The notes under the pieces are model-generated. The model had not been told where the DNA came from. It made no database searches and worked only from the letters and a program-made list of their open reading frames with translations. 64,000 nucleotides of DNA from CAZFHA01 sp964518595 (GTDB taxonomy: Bacteria; Bacillota; Clostridia; Saccharofermentanales; Saccharofermentanaceae), in assembly GCA_964518595.1 (NCBI GenBank), contig CAZFHA010000002.1, forward strand, positions 124,001 through 188,000. The letters are read 5' to 3'. Shown piece after piece: positions 1 through 7,304 of the stretch. A program made the translations under genes and the position numbers. The stretch's first letter is position 1, and each line of letters begins with the position of its first letter.

Positions 1-305
1 AAAATTCCATCGGGAGAAGGTTTTTTTGCGTAGGCAATACAGGCGATATCTAAACTTTTCGCATAATCGGCAGAACGAGTGGATTTAGCATTGGATACAA
101 GACAAGGGGTAAAGCCAAACTCTTGCAAACGAGCTATCTGGTTTCGACCATAATCGCTGGGAACTGTGACGTGATCCTTATCCAGAGTGTTATCTAAATC
201 TAACAGTGCAACGGAAAATCCTTTATCTCTAAGCTCCTCTAAAGGGACTTCAGCTAAACTAGGGTAGACAGCACTAGGGATGACGCGGCTTTTTTTTGCG
301 GACAT
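1..305 (-). CDS. YqeG-family HAD phosphatase, C-terminus beyond window
   Basis: This is the first ~101 residues of a HAD-superfamily IIIA phosphatase, read on the minus strand and cut by the window edge. HAD motif I is seen as LDLDNTL, with the nucleophile and acid-base aspartates two apart. Motif II appears as LVSNA, and a KKPSPDG stretch typical of YqeG-type proteins follows. The start is ATG at 305, with AGGAGT at 311-316 five bases upstream. YqeG proteins are predicted phosphatases often found near yqeH/aroE; the physiological substrate is not established. The gene is divergent from the aspartokinase and has its own promoter and an inverted repeat across its -10 region. Confidence 0.85.
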   Translation of the reverse strand, partial: MSAKKSRVIPSAVYPSLAEVPLEELRDKGFSVALLDLDNTLDKDHVTVPSDYGRNQIARLQEFGFTPCLVSNAKSTRSADYAKSLDIACIAYAKKPSPDGI

Positions 306-339
306 GATTAACTCCTGCTCTAGTAAATACATACTAATT

Positions 340-367
340 TTTACTAAACTATAGCATGATTAGTAAA
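340..367. promoter_or_regulatory. Inverted repeat across yqeG-like promoter (candidate operator)
   Basis: TTTACTAA (340-347) and TTAGTAAA (360-367) form perfect 8-bp arms around a 12-nt spacer that contains the minus-strand -10 hexamer. A related TAGTA-N6-TACTA element lies beside it at 321-336. The position suggests a repressor site; the cognate regulator is unknown. Confidence 0.45.
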
Positions 368-377
368 ATTATGGCAA
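348..377 (-). promoter_or_regulatory. Promoter of yqeG-like gene
   Basis: On the minus strand, TTGCCA (372-377) and TATAGT (348-353) are separated by 18 nt, about 45 bp upstream of the ATG at 305. This fits a sigma-A type promoter. Confidence 0.55.
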
Positions 378-425
378 ATAGAAAAGTTGAATTTTGACCC
401 TTTTAGCAAAACTACAGTTATTTAC

Positions 426-455
426 TTGAATTTATTCCTATTATCAGCATATAAT
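426..455 (+). promoter_or_regulatory. Promoter of aspartokinase gene
   Basis: TTGAAT (426-431) and a perfect TATAAT (450-455) are 18 nt apart. Transcription would start near 462, giving a leader of about 57 nt. That is too short for a lysine riboswitch. Confidence 0.6.
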
Positions 456-483
456 TGTTCCGATAAGCGTATTATAAGAGTCT

Positions 484-521
484 AAGTGAGGAGGACGGGT
501 TTCCCCCGTGATAATTATATG
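484..521 (+). promoter_or_regulatory. Hairpin-spaced ribosome binding site of aspartokinase
   Basis: A strong AGGAGG (489-494) lies 24 nt from the ATG at 519, too far for normal use. The bases between include ACGGG (495-499) and CCCGT (505-509), which can pair with a 5-nt loop. Folding this hairpin would leave a normal 9-nt spacing. A GTG at 486 is in frame but has no upstream Shine-Dalgarno sequence and would add 11 residues absent from the usual KFGGSS-proximal start. Confidence 0.45.
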
Positions 522-1871
522 AAAGTATCAAAGTTTGGTGGCTCTTCTCTGGCCGATGCAGAGCAAATTAAAAAGGTCTGTACCATTTTATTAAGTGACT
601 CAGAAAGAAGAATACTGGTGGTTTCGGCACCGGGTAAACGTCATAGCAGTGATATTAAAGTTACTGATCTGCTGATTGCCTTGGCTTCTGCCCGTTTGGC
701 GGATTTGCCCTGGGAACGGGAATTAACTTTAGTTTTGCGCCGTTTTGAAGAAATTGCCGAGGCCTTGGATGTTAAGCATGTTATGGGCTCTATTCGCGAG
801 AATCTTGAGACTTTGACCGGTTCAGACACTTCTCATCCGGGAAAATATATGGACGCTCTTAAAGCAGCCGGCGAAGATAATTGTGCCCGCTTGGTAGCGG
901 CCTACTTAAGTAGTCAGGGGCATAAAGCTGAATATATTAATCCAAAATCCGCCGGTTTACTTTTGACTTCGGATTTTGGTAAAGCTCATGTATTGCCGGA
1001 ATCTTATGGTAATTTGTCCTCCAGCCTATCCAGGGTTGATGGTATTTGTGTATTCCCCGGTTTTTTTGGCTATTCGCCTGAAGGTGAGGTAGTAACCTTT
1101 TCCCGTGGTGGCTCTGATATTACCGGTGCTATATTAGCGGCAGCAGTGAACGCAGAGGTTTATGAAAACTGGACAGATGTGGATTCTGTTTATGCGGTGA
1201 ACCCGGCTCTTATTAAGAACCCCTTCCCTATTTCTGAAATTACCTACGACGAGATGCGGGAATTATCCTATGCTGGTTTTTCTGTGCTACATGAAGAAGC
1301 ACTCTATCCGGCTTATCTTAGAGGGATACCGGTTCATGTCCGCAATACTAATAATCCTAAGGCCGTTGGAACAAAGATCGTCTGCCGTCATCAGAATTAT
1401 GATTCTTTAGTTACTGGTATCGCCGGAGAAAAAGGCTTTTGTACCGTAAATATTAGTAAGTATTTAATGAATCAAGAAATTGGCTTTTTGGCTAAAGTTC
1501 TACAAATTATTTCTGAAGAGCAGATTGCTATTGAACATATGCCTTCTGGTATTGATTCCATCACTATTGTTATTCGCTCGGCAGAATTTACTGCAGAAAA
1601 AGAGCGCCGAATCGTCCAACGAATTAGCTTGGAACTGCAGGTTGATGTGATAGATGTACGCCGGGACTTGTCCATTGTAATGATCGTTGGTGAGGCAATG
1701 GCTAAAACCGTTGGTACTACAGCGCGAGCAGCGGCGGCTCTTAGTAAAGCCGGTATTAACTTAGAGATCATCAACCAAGGTGCCTCTGAGATTTCGGTAA
1801 TGTTCGGGGTAAAAGAAGAATATTGTAATTACGCTGTGCGGGAGCTTTACAAAGAGTTTTTCTTAAAGTAA
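519..1871 (+). CDS. lysC: Aspartokinase (monofunctional, ACT-regulated)
   Basis: Aspartate kinase phosphorylates L-aspartate with ATP, the first step to lysine, threonine, methionine and diaminopimelate. The 450-residue protein opens with the family signature KFGGSS at residues 5-10. The kinase domain continues to about residue 290 and includes the substrate/ATP segment FSRGGSDITGA. The C-terminal ~150 residues are the paired ACT domains that bind feedback amino acids (INLEIINQGASEISVMF is the typical ACT strand). The length matches the monofunctional 450-residue class, similar to Bacillus YclM and E. coli LysC. The start at 519 is chosen because KFGGSS sits at the very N-terminus in this family. 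It is a single-gene unit with its own promoter and terminator. The inhibitor (lysine, threonine or both) cannot be told from sequence by eye. Confidence 0.93.
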   Translation: MKVSKFGGSSLADAEQIKKVCTILLSDSERRILVVSAPGKRHSSDIKVTDLLIALASARLADLPWERELTLVLRRFEEIAEALDVKHVMGSIRENLETLTGSDTSHPGKYMDALKAAGEDNCARLVAAYLSSQGHKAEYINPKSAGLLLTSDFGKAHVLPESYGNLSSSLSRVDGICVFPGFFGYSPEGEVVTFSRGGSDITGAILAAAVNAEVYENWTDVDSVYAVNPALIKNPFPISEITYDEMRELSYAGFSVLHEEALYPAYLRGIPVHVRNTNNPKAVGTKIVCRHQNYDSLVTGIAGEKGFCTVNISKYLMNQEIGFLAKVLQIISEEQIAIEHMPSGIDSITIVIRSAEFTAEKERRIVQRISLELQVDVIDVRRDLSIVMIVGEAMAKTVGTTARAAAALSKAGINLEIINQGASEISVMFGVKEEYCNYAVRELYKEFFLK

Positions 1872-1899
1872 GTAAAGAGTTTTTCTTCTCTTTGAAATT

Positions 1900-1935
1900 A
1901 GACAGTTGGCAATGGAGCTGGCTGTCTTTTTTATT
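1900..1935 (+). terminator. Rho-independent terminator of aspartokinase
   Basis: AGACAG (1900-1905) pairs with CTGTCT (1922-1927), with further weaker inner pairing, and is followed by a run of T residues. Confidence 0.7.
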
Positions 1936-1947
1936 GTAGCAGGACAG

Positions 1948-1983
1948 AAAAAAGATCAGATTCTCTTAACGAAAATCTGATCT
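1948..1983 (-). terminator. Terminator of PP2C-like gene
   Basis: A perfect 10-bp stem, AGATCAGATT (1953-1962) with AATCTGATCT (1974-1983), reads into a T run on the minus strand (A run on plus at 1948-1953), just past the stop at 2014. Confidence 0.8.
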
Positions 1984-2013
1984 CTAGAAGTTTTATTACT
2001 TTAAAGAAGCTGC

Positions 2014-3633
2014 TTAGCCCCCGGCAGGCTGTGCCGGATCTGGAGAGGGTTGGGGTGGAATCGGGGTTGGGGTCGGTGGAACTGGAGTTGGCGCTGGTGG
2101 TACAGTTGTGATTGGTGGTTCAGTTAGTTCAGTTGTGATTGGTGGTTCGGTTGGTTCAGTTGGTTCAGGGGTCGGTGGAACTGGAGTTGGCGTTGAAGTT
2201 GGCGTTGGAGTTGGAGTCGGTGTTGCGTTCGTCTCTTTCGTCGTTGACTCAGTGGTTTCTTTTGGTGTCGGCGTAGCTGTAGTAGTACGCTGGGTGGTTC
2301 GACCTGTTTGAGACGGATATGGTGTAGGATCAGCTTTCATTTCTGGTAAACTCTCACCAATTGTCGGATCGGACTCGGACAGCATTACAGTCATAACAAA
2401 ACCAACTTTACCGTCTGTAGTTTCGATTTTTGTAAAAGAGCCATCCTCTTCAAGTACAGTAACTACTTCTCCCCGGGGTAGAAAAGCGATGGGAGTACTC
2501 TCGAGAGCCATTTCTGGATAGAGGGGCACATTTTCAGAGATCGTATACATGACCTTATTCAGAGCCGCCTTTGACGCGTTAGACTCGATGGTAATATCAT
2601 TGCCGGGAGTCTGGGTAAAACGCCCCACATTAAAAACCGCCATCATAGCAAAGTAACCTACGGCCAGAAAAACAGCAAAAGTAATCACTGGCTTCAGAAT
2701 CATCCAAAGCTTGGTGTATTTAGAGGGGCGTTTTCGCAAGTTAGGATCGGTGGGCCGGATACCCGAAGGGTACTTCTCCGGTGTAGGGGCTTCAGTGCTG
2801 GCAAAAGCACCGGCAGCAGCTAAAGCTGTTTCAGGATTGGGAACAAGAGCATCTCCCGGCAAGACTAAAGTCTTCTCTATCTGAAGAAGAAGCGCTGTTA
2901 AGCCGCCCTTACGGTTCTTTGTAATGGCACTATCTATCAAGGCCTTAAGCTTTGCTTCTGGTTCTTCTTGCCCCGCTATCAAAGCAGAAAGGGCTGGTTC
3001 AAAAAAGGCGTCCTTAAGCCCGCTGCCAAGAAAGTAAAGTTGATCTCCATCCATAAGTTTAAGACTAAGTTGACTGTCGCTTGAGGGTGTATCAGCAGAT
3101 ACACCTAAAAAATGTACTTCTTCTGAGCTTTGAGCAGCAATTACATTAGAACCAAAGGCGCTCTGTTGAGCCTTTGGAGCGAGGAGCATGGGTTGACCTT
3201 GACGAAAGAGCGTTACAGAAGCGTCTCCAATACTTACAAGGCGCAAAAGATTACCTTCTACAATACTTACCGCTAAAGAAACCTGCAAAGGACTATTATG
3301 TTGTCGGCTCAGTTGATACACAACCTGATTGGCTTTCTGCAAAAGTAGTTTGGCAAAGGCATCGAAGTTAATAACGGACTTCTTTTGGACTTCTTGCACT
3401 AGCTGTGACAAAATCTGCATAACTTGCTGCAGTGCCATAGCCCCCTTGGTATCATCGCCTTGAGCAGAGGCTAGAGCGCAGACCTGAATAGGTCCGTCAG
3501 CCAGAACCGTTCTTGTGAATCGGCTACTATATTCCTGTGCCTCACGGTAAAAATTCTGCAGAAAGACATTTTCTTGCGGAAGGCCTGATACAAAATTTGT
3601 TTCGCAAACTGCCGCGGCAATGGTTTTACTCAT
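2014..3633 (-). CDS. PP2C-like (degenerate) membrane protein with SH3 domain
   Basis: The 539-residue product has four parts. Residues 1-255 resemble a PP2C Ser/Thr phosphatase fold: the GDxS-type strand is SIGDASVTLFRQG (135-147) and a DGDQLYFLGSGLKDAF segment (195-210) matches the usual DGDxLLLCSDGLTD. Several acidic metal ligands are missing: DGMGG is replaced by AQGDD, the SDG aspartate by GSG, and the final DN by GG. Catalysis is therefore doubtful. One TM helix follows at about 310-335, then a bacterial SH3-like domain (362-416), then a Pro/Thr/Glu tail (433-539) suited to crossing the cell wall. The start at 3633 is chosen because GGGGGG lies upstream and it gives an ATGAGTAA overlap with the upstream LCP gene, implying translational coupling. 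Inference: an envelope-sensing partner of the LCP protein or of a Ser/Thr kinase encoded elsewhere. Confidence 0.7.
   Translation of the reverse strand: MSKTIAAAVCETNFVSGLPQENVFLQNFYREAQEYSSRFTRTVLADGPIQVCALASAQGDDTKGAMALQQVMQILSQLVQEVQKKSVINFDAFAKLLLQKANQVVYQLSRQHNSPLQVSLAVSIVEGNLLRLVSIGDASVTLFRQGQPMLLAPKAQQSAFGSNVIAAQSSEEVHFLGVSADTPSSDSQLSLKLMDGDQLYFLGSGLKDAFFEPALSALIAGQEEPEAKLKALIDSAITKNRKGGLTALLLQIEKTLVLPGDALVPNPETALAAAGAFASTEAPTPEKYPSGIRPTDPNLRKRPSKYTKLWMILKPVITFAVFLAVGYFAMMAVFNVGRFTQTPGNDITIESNASKAALNKVMYTISENVPLYPEMALESTPIAFLPRGEVVTVLEEDGSFTKIETTDGKVGFVMTVMLSESDPTIGESLPEMKADPTPYPSQTGRTTQRTTTATPTPKETTESTTKETNATPTPTPTPTSTPTPVPPTPEPTEPTEPPITTELTEPPITTVPPAPTPVPPTPTPIPPQPSPDPAQPAGG
2031..2310. 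repeat. Low-complexity repeats encoding the Pro/Thr tail
   Basis: This stretch contains an exact 23-bp direct repeat (2071-2093 and 2170-2192) and an exact 19-bp repeat (2103-2121 and 2130-2148) within a G/T-rich run on the plus strand. It encodes the Pro-Thr-Glu-rich C-terminus of the minus-strand membrane protein and is a likely site of length variation. Confidence 0.75.
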
Positions 3634-4849
3634 TAGTTTCCCCCCAAATATAGCTGTGTAGTAATGGAATTTGCTTTTCCCATTTGACAAACATCATCCA
3701 AGGATCTGGTTGAACGGTATATAGACCATCATCTGGAATACGGTATTGTTCGACATTTCTTGCCATAGACACCCCAACAGTACCGACTCTTAGTAAGTCA
3801 GCCTGGGTCATATTTGTTTCAAACATACCGGCAGAATCCTTTAAAACAGCAAGCTGGGTAAGGGTGTTCTGAGAGGCCACCTTAGAGATCAAAGCATTAG
3901 CAACTTCTCTTTGACGGTTGGTGCGGACAAAGTCTGAATCAGCATGACGAATTCTTGACCAAGCAATAGCTTGCACACCGTTTAAGGTTTGATAGCCTGA
4001 CTGGGTCAACAGTGGAACAGAACTGGATAGGAGCATATTTTGCTCGTTAATACTCTGGTTGGCATATTTCACTTCTTTGGGAAGAACATCAATATCAATC
4101 CCACCTACCAAGTCAATCAGCCCAGCTGAACTCTTGAAATCCAACATCGCAAAACGCTGAATATCCAGACCGAAATTTTCATTAATTGTATTGATAAGTA
4201 GGCCGACTCCACCATAAAAATATGCATGGGTTAATTTATCCGTGCTGGAGCGTCCCTCAATGGTAACGCCTGTATCACGCATGATAGAGATTAGTTTTAA
4301 GGTGTTGGTACGCTTGTCCATAGAAACAATCATAACGGCATCGGCACGAGCCTTTACATCATCAGAGCCTCGGGCATCAATACCAAATACGAGAATATTT
4401 TCAACACTACTATCCTTCTGGGCAACTTGCTTAATGGGAAATTTAGGATCGACGTAGACTTTGGTATGTCCTCCTGCAGCCCAAGCGGAAGAGGTATCCC
4501 CTTCAACCACTTCTGTGTTGTCAAATTCACCCAAATCTACTGGGGCGTAGGTTTCGTTTACGGCACTAACTATATTAATGTCTGTATAACCAATCTGACC
4601 AAAAATATTTAAAGAGACATAACCAAACCCACCAATACCTAAACCAAGAACTGCCAAAAGCAAATACATTAAGACCTTTAAAACAATCTTAGATTTACTC
4701 TTAGGTGGTTTAGACTTCTGGGGCTGATTTCTTCCCACAGAGGATTGCGATGATTTTTTAGCTGTAGGAGTGGTAGATATTTTTCTTATCCCAGACTGAT
4801 TCTGACTGCCTGAGTGATTTTCCCACGGCTGATTAGTAGGAGAACTCAT
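3626..4849 (-). CDS. LytR-CpsA-Psr (LCP) family protein
   Basis: LCP proteins transfer undecaprenyl-phosphate-linked glycopolymers such as teichoic acids or capsule to peptidoglycan on the outer face of the membrane. The 407-residue protein has a basic, Ser/Pro-rich cytoplasmic N-terminus (1-54), one TM helix (about 55-80), an accessory segment, and an LCP domain beginning at NILVFGIDARG. The domain carries conserved arginines in RADAVMIVS and MRDT and the late DFVRTNRQREV motif. An ATG at 4849 is preferred over an in-frame TTG three bases upstream; GAGG lies about 10 nt before it. It has its own promoter and overlaps the next gene by 8 bp. It is one of two LCP proteins in the window. Confidence 0.9.
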   Translation of the reverse strand: MSSPTNQPWENHSGSQNQSGIRKISTTPTAKKSSQSSVGRNQPQKSKPPKSKSKIVLKVLMYLLLAVLGLGIGGFGYVSLNIFGQIGYTDINIVSAVNETYAPVDLGEFDNTEVVEGDTSSAWAAGGHTKVYVDPKFPIKQVAQKDSSVENILVFGIDARGSDDVKARADAVMIVSMDKRTNTLKLISIMRDTGVTIEGRSSTDKLTHAYFYGGVGLLINTINENFGLDIQRFAMLDFKSSAGLIDLVGGIDIDVLPKEVKYANQSINEQNMLLSSSVPLLTQSGYQTLNGVQAIAWSRIRHADSDFVRTNRQREVANALISKVASQNTLTQLAVLKDSAGMFETNMTQADLLRVGTVGVSMARNVEQYRIPDDGLYTVQPDPWMMFVKWEKQIPLLHSYIWGETNE

Positions 4850-4906
4850 CAATAATTAGCCTCACTTTCGATCCTTGATACAATATATGCCTATGCATTT
4901 CTCTTT

Positions 4907-4935
4907 ATCTTATCGAACTTTTATGAACATTTCAA
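4907..4935 (-). promoter_or_regulatory. Promoter of LCP/PP2C-like operon
   Basis: On the minus strand TTGAAA (4930-4935) and TAAGAT (4907-4912) are spaced by exactly 17 nt, about 60 bp upstream of the LCP start. Confidence 0.6.
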
Positions 4936-5109
4936 GAAAATTTATTTAAGCTGCTAATGGAATGGATAAAAAATCCTGTTTTTCTTTTTGAATTAACAAA
5001 AAAGTTAAAATCTTTCGCTTCAATAAATTTTAGTGGTAAAATAATGAGGAAAATCTTAGACAAGAAGCATTCACATTTAGCTGATTTGCTTCGATTAAGG
5101 AGAAATTTT

Positions 5110-6267
5110 ATGATACATACGCAGAGAAATACAGGCCGTTCCAAGCTGGTGCGTTGGCTCGGTGCTTTTGCCCTTACCGGTTTGGTACTCGGTGTTGCGG
5201 CTTGCCAGAAACCGGCTCCTGCCGAAAGTTCCCTAGTAGCAACACCTTCACCCTCACCAACTCCCTCGCCTTCACCTACCCCAGTTATCACCCAAAACCC
5301 TAATGCCATTAACCCTTTAACCGGAGTTCAGGATATGGATCCGGCTAATGTCGGAAAACGTTCAGCGGCTTTTTCTATTAATAACCATCCTTCCGCCCTA
5401 CCCTCACGTGGTATCAGCCAGGCTGATATAATTTATGAATTTGAGACCGAAGGCGGACAGACTCGTCTGTTAACCGTTTATGCTGATATTGCTAAAGTAC
5501 CGGAAATCGGTTCTTTAAGAAGTGCTCGAATCATTGCTGCTGATTTAGCCGCCGGGACGAATTCTATTTTTGTCCACTATGGACGCAATGCCCGGGTGCC
5601 TCAATATTTGAGAAATAATGAAATTGACCATGTTGATGGCAATGAGCATAGTGCTCAGTCTGGTCAGTCGGTGGACGGCGTTATTGATCTACCTGCTAAT
5701 ATTTATTTTTGGCGTGATAATACCTGGAAGAAGAAAAGAGCTATCGAGCATACTGCCGTGACAAATGGTACTCAGGTTTTACGGGCAATAACTGATCTGG
5801 GTGTTCCTCTTGAAGGGGAAACACCAGAGCTTTTTCCCTTTGCTGAGAGCTGTCCTACCTTGGAGTCTGGAAAAGATATTGATAAGTTGGTGGTATATTT
5901 TTCATCCAATAACCCAGACTCGACCTTTACCTATAACTCAGAGACAAAGCTCTATAGCAAGAGTCAATACAAGGATCAACCACAAATTGATGAAACTAAC
6001 GAGCAGCAAGTCGAAGTTAGAAATGTTTTCGTTTTATTTACGAACATCCGCAATCATGGAGACGGTACCATTGATGCCTATTTTAGTGATGGTGGAACGG
6101 GTTACTATGCGGCTAATGGTAAGATTATTGAAGTGAATTGGAGCAAAACAGCCCCTCACAGCCTGATTGTCGTAACTGATAAAGAAGGGAATGTCTTACC
6201 AATTTGTCAAGGCAAGAGCTATATAAATATTGTCAGAAAAGGTTTCGCTGATCGCAATGTATTTTAA
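5110..6267 (+). CDS. DUF3048 lipoprotein (YerB-like)
   Basis: The 385-residue product begins with a lipoprotein signal: basic residues RSKLVRW, a hydrophobic stretch, and a VAAC lipobox with the acylated cysteine at residue 32. A short Ser/Pro/Thr linker follows. The mature part has the DUF3048 N domain (NPLTGVQDMD, then RSAAFSINNHPSALPSRG), and the C domain covers roughly the last 130 residues. It would be anchored to the outer face of the membrane. YerB is the Bacillus relative; its biochemical function is not known. The ATG at 5110 is preceded by AAGGAG at 5097-5102, which decides this start over upstream in-frame codons. It is divergent from the LCP operon. Confidence 0.88.
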   Translation: MIHTQRNTGRSKLVRWLGAFALTGLVLGVAACQKPAPAESSLVATPSPSPTPSPSPTPVITQNPNAINPLTGVQDMDPANVGKRSAAFSINNHPSALPSRGISQADIIYEFETEGGQTRLLTVYADIAKVPEIGSLRSARIIAADLAAGTNSIFVHYGRNARVPQYLRNNEIDHVDGNEHSAQSGQSVDGVIDLPANIYFWRDNTWKKKRAIEHTAVTNGTQVLRAITDLGVPLEGETPELFPFAESCPTLESGKDIDKLVVYFSSNNPDSTFTYNSETKLYSKSQYKDQPQIDETNEQQVEVRNVFVLFTNIRNHGDGTIDAYFSDGGTGYYAANGKIIEVNWSKTAPHSLIVVTDKEGNVLPICQGKSYINIVRKGFADRNVF

Positions 6268-6317
6268 TTCTCTAACCTAAAGTACCGTAGGTTATTGATG
6301 CCTTAGTAGAAACGAAA

Positions 6318-6354
6318 AGAGCTGTCCCAGTGGTATCGGGATAGCTCTTTTTTT
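6318..6354. terminator. Bidirectional terminator between convergent genes
   Basis: An 11-bp stem, AGAGCTGTCCC (6318-6328) with GGGATAGCTCT (6338-6348), is flanked by A residues on the left and a T run on the right. It can serve both the DUF3048 gene and the glycosyltransferase on the other strand. Confidence 0.85.
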
Positions 6355-6393
6355 AGGGGCAAGTATTTTAAAATCAGCAGATCCTATTATGTT

Positions 6394-7263
6394 TTAGGAC
6401 TTTCCGGAAAGCCAACTTTGTACTCGTTTGTAAATCTTTTTGCGTCTGCCTTTTGAGATAAGAAGTTGCTGAGGAAAAGATAATATTAATCTGAAGCCAG
6501 TAAAAGCCCGGGCGCGAAAATATGCCACTCTGGCCGTAGGGGTCACTGCCGGAAAGTTTTCAGACACATAGAGCAGGACTTCTTTACTAGCGTGAACATA
6601 ATCATAATACTTGGGACTATAGACAGTATGAATAATACTACCTAACCGTTGGCGGTAGTAATATTTTACCTCTGAGGTATAAACAATTTTTTTGGCTTTA
6701 GCCAATAACTTATAGGTAGTATAGAGATCCTCATATAACTTACCCTTGGGAAAAGTTATATCTTGAAAAATCTCTCTTCGGAACAGTTTGTTCCAGACGA
6801 AAGATTCGTATTTTCCTACTTGAAGCATCTGTTTAATTGCAGTTTCAGCGTTCAGCAGGTGAACTTCTGTTGACCCCTTAATTTTTCGGGGCTTTCCCCA
6901 GTTATCTGTTTTTACATGGCCACAGATAGCAATATCAGCCTGATGGTCTTCTAAAAGATTCACCAGAGTCTCAAACATATTTCCGGCCACATAATCATCA
7001 CTGTCTACAAAACCAATGTAGTCACCTTGGGCGATAGCTAGACCGGCATTTCTGGCATCAGAAGGTCCGCCGCAAGGTTTGTGAACGACCTTAATTCGGC
7101 TATCAATGGTGGCATAATGATCGCAGATTTTACCGCAGCAATCGGGAGAACCATCATCAACCAAAATAATTTCGATATTTTTATAGGTTTGACGCATAAT
7201 GCTTAAAATACAAACGTCTAAAAACGCCTCTACCCTATGTATAGGCACAATAATACTGATCAC
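6394..7263 (-). CDS. Family 2 glycosyltransferase
   Basis: A GT-A fold glycosyltransferase of family 2 that transfers a sugar from a nucleotide-sugar donor to an envelope glycan. The 289-residue protein starts MISIIVPIHR, has the donor-binding DDGSPD at about residues 37-42, and a metal-binding DSDD in FVDSDDYV at about 91-94. No TM helix is seen, so it is probably cytoplasmic or peripheral. The start codon is GTG at 7263, supported by GGAGGT 12 nt upstream. It is the last gene of a long co-directional run that includes uppP. Donor and acceptor cannot be assigned. Confidence 0.88.
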   Translation of the reverse strand: MISIIVPIHRVEAFLDVCILSIMRQTYKNIEIILVDDGSPDCCGKICDHYATIDSRIKVVHKPCGGPSDARNAGLAIAQGDYIGFVDSDDYVAGNMFETLVNLLEDHQADIAICGHVKTDNWGKPRKIKGSTEVHLLNAETAIKQMLQVGKYESFVWNKLFRREIFQDITFPKGKLYEDLYTTYKLLAKAKKIVYTSEVKYYYRQRLGSIIHTVYSPKYYDYVHASKEVLLYVSENFPAVTPTARVAYFRARAFTGFRLILSFPQQLLISKGRRKKIYKRVQSWLSGKS

Positions 7264-7304
7264 CTAGGTCAGGCACCTCCAATCGCTGCAAATTCGTTGA
7301 TTCA

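Noticed and set aside
321..336. FapR-type operator (TAGTA...TACTA)
   Set aside because: Spacing is 6 instead of 5 and the central bases do not match; the gene is not a fatty acid gene.
306..518. Lysine riboswitch or T-box upstream of aspartokinase
   Set aside because: The leader after the likely promoter is only about 57 nt and shows no L-box or T-box core.
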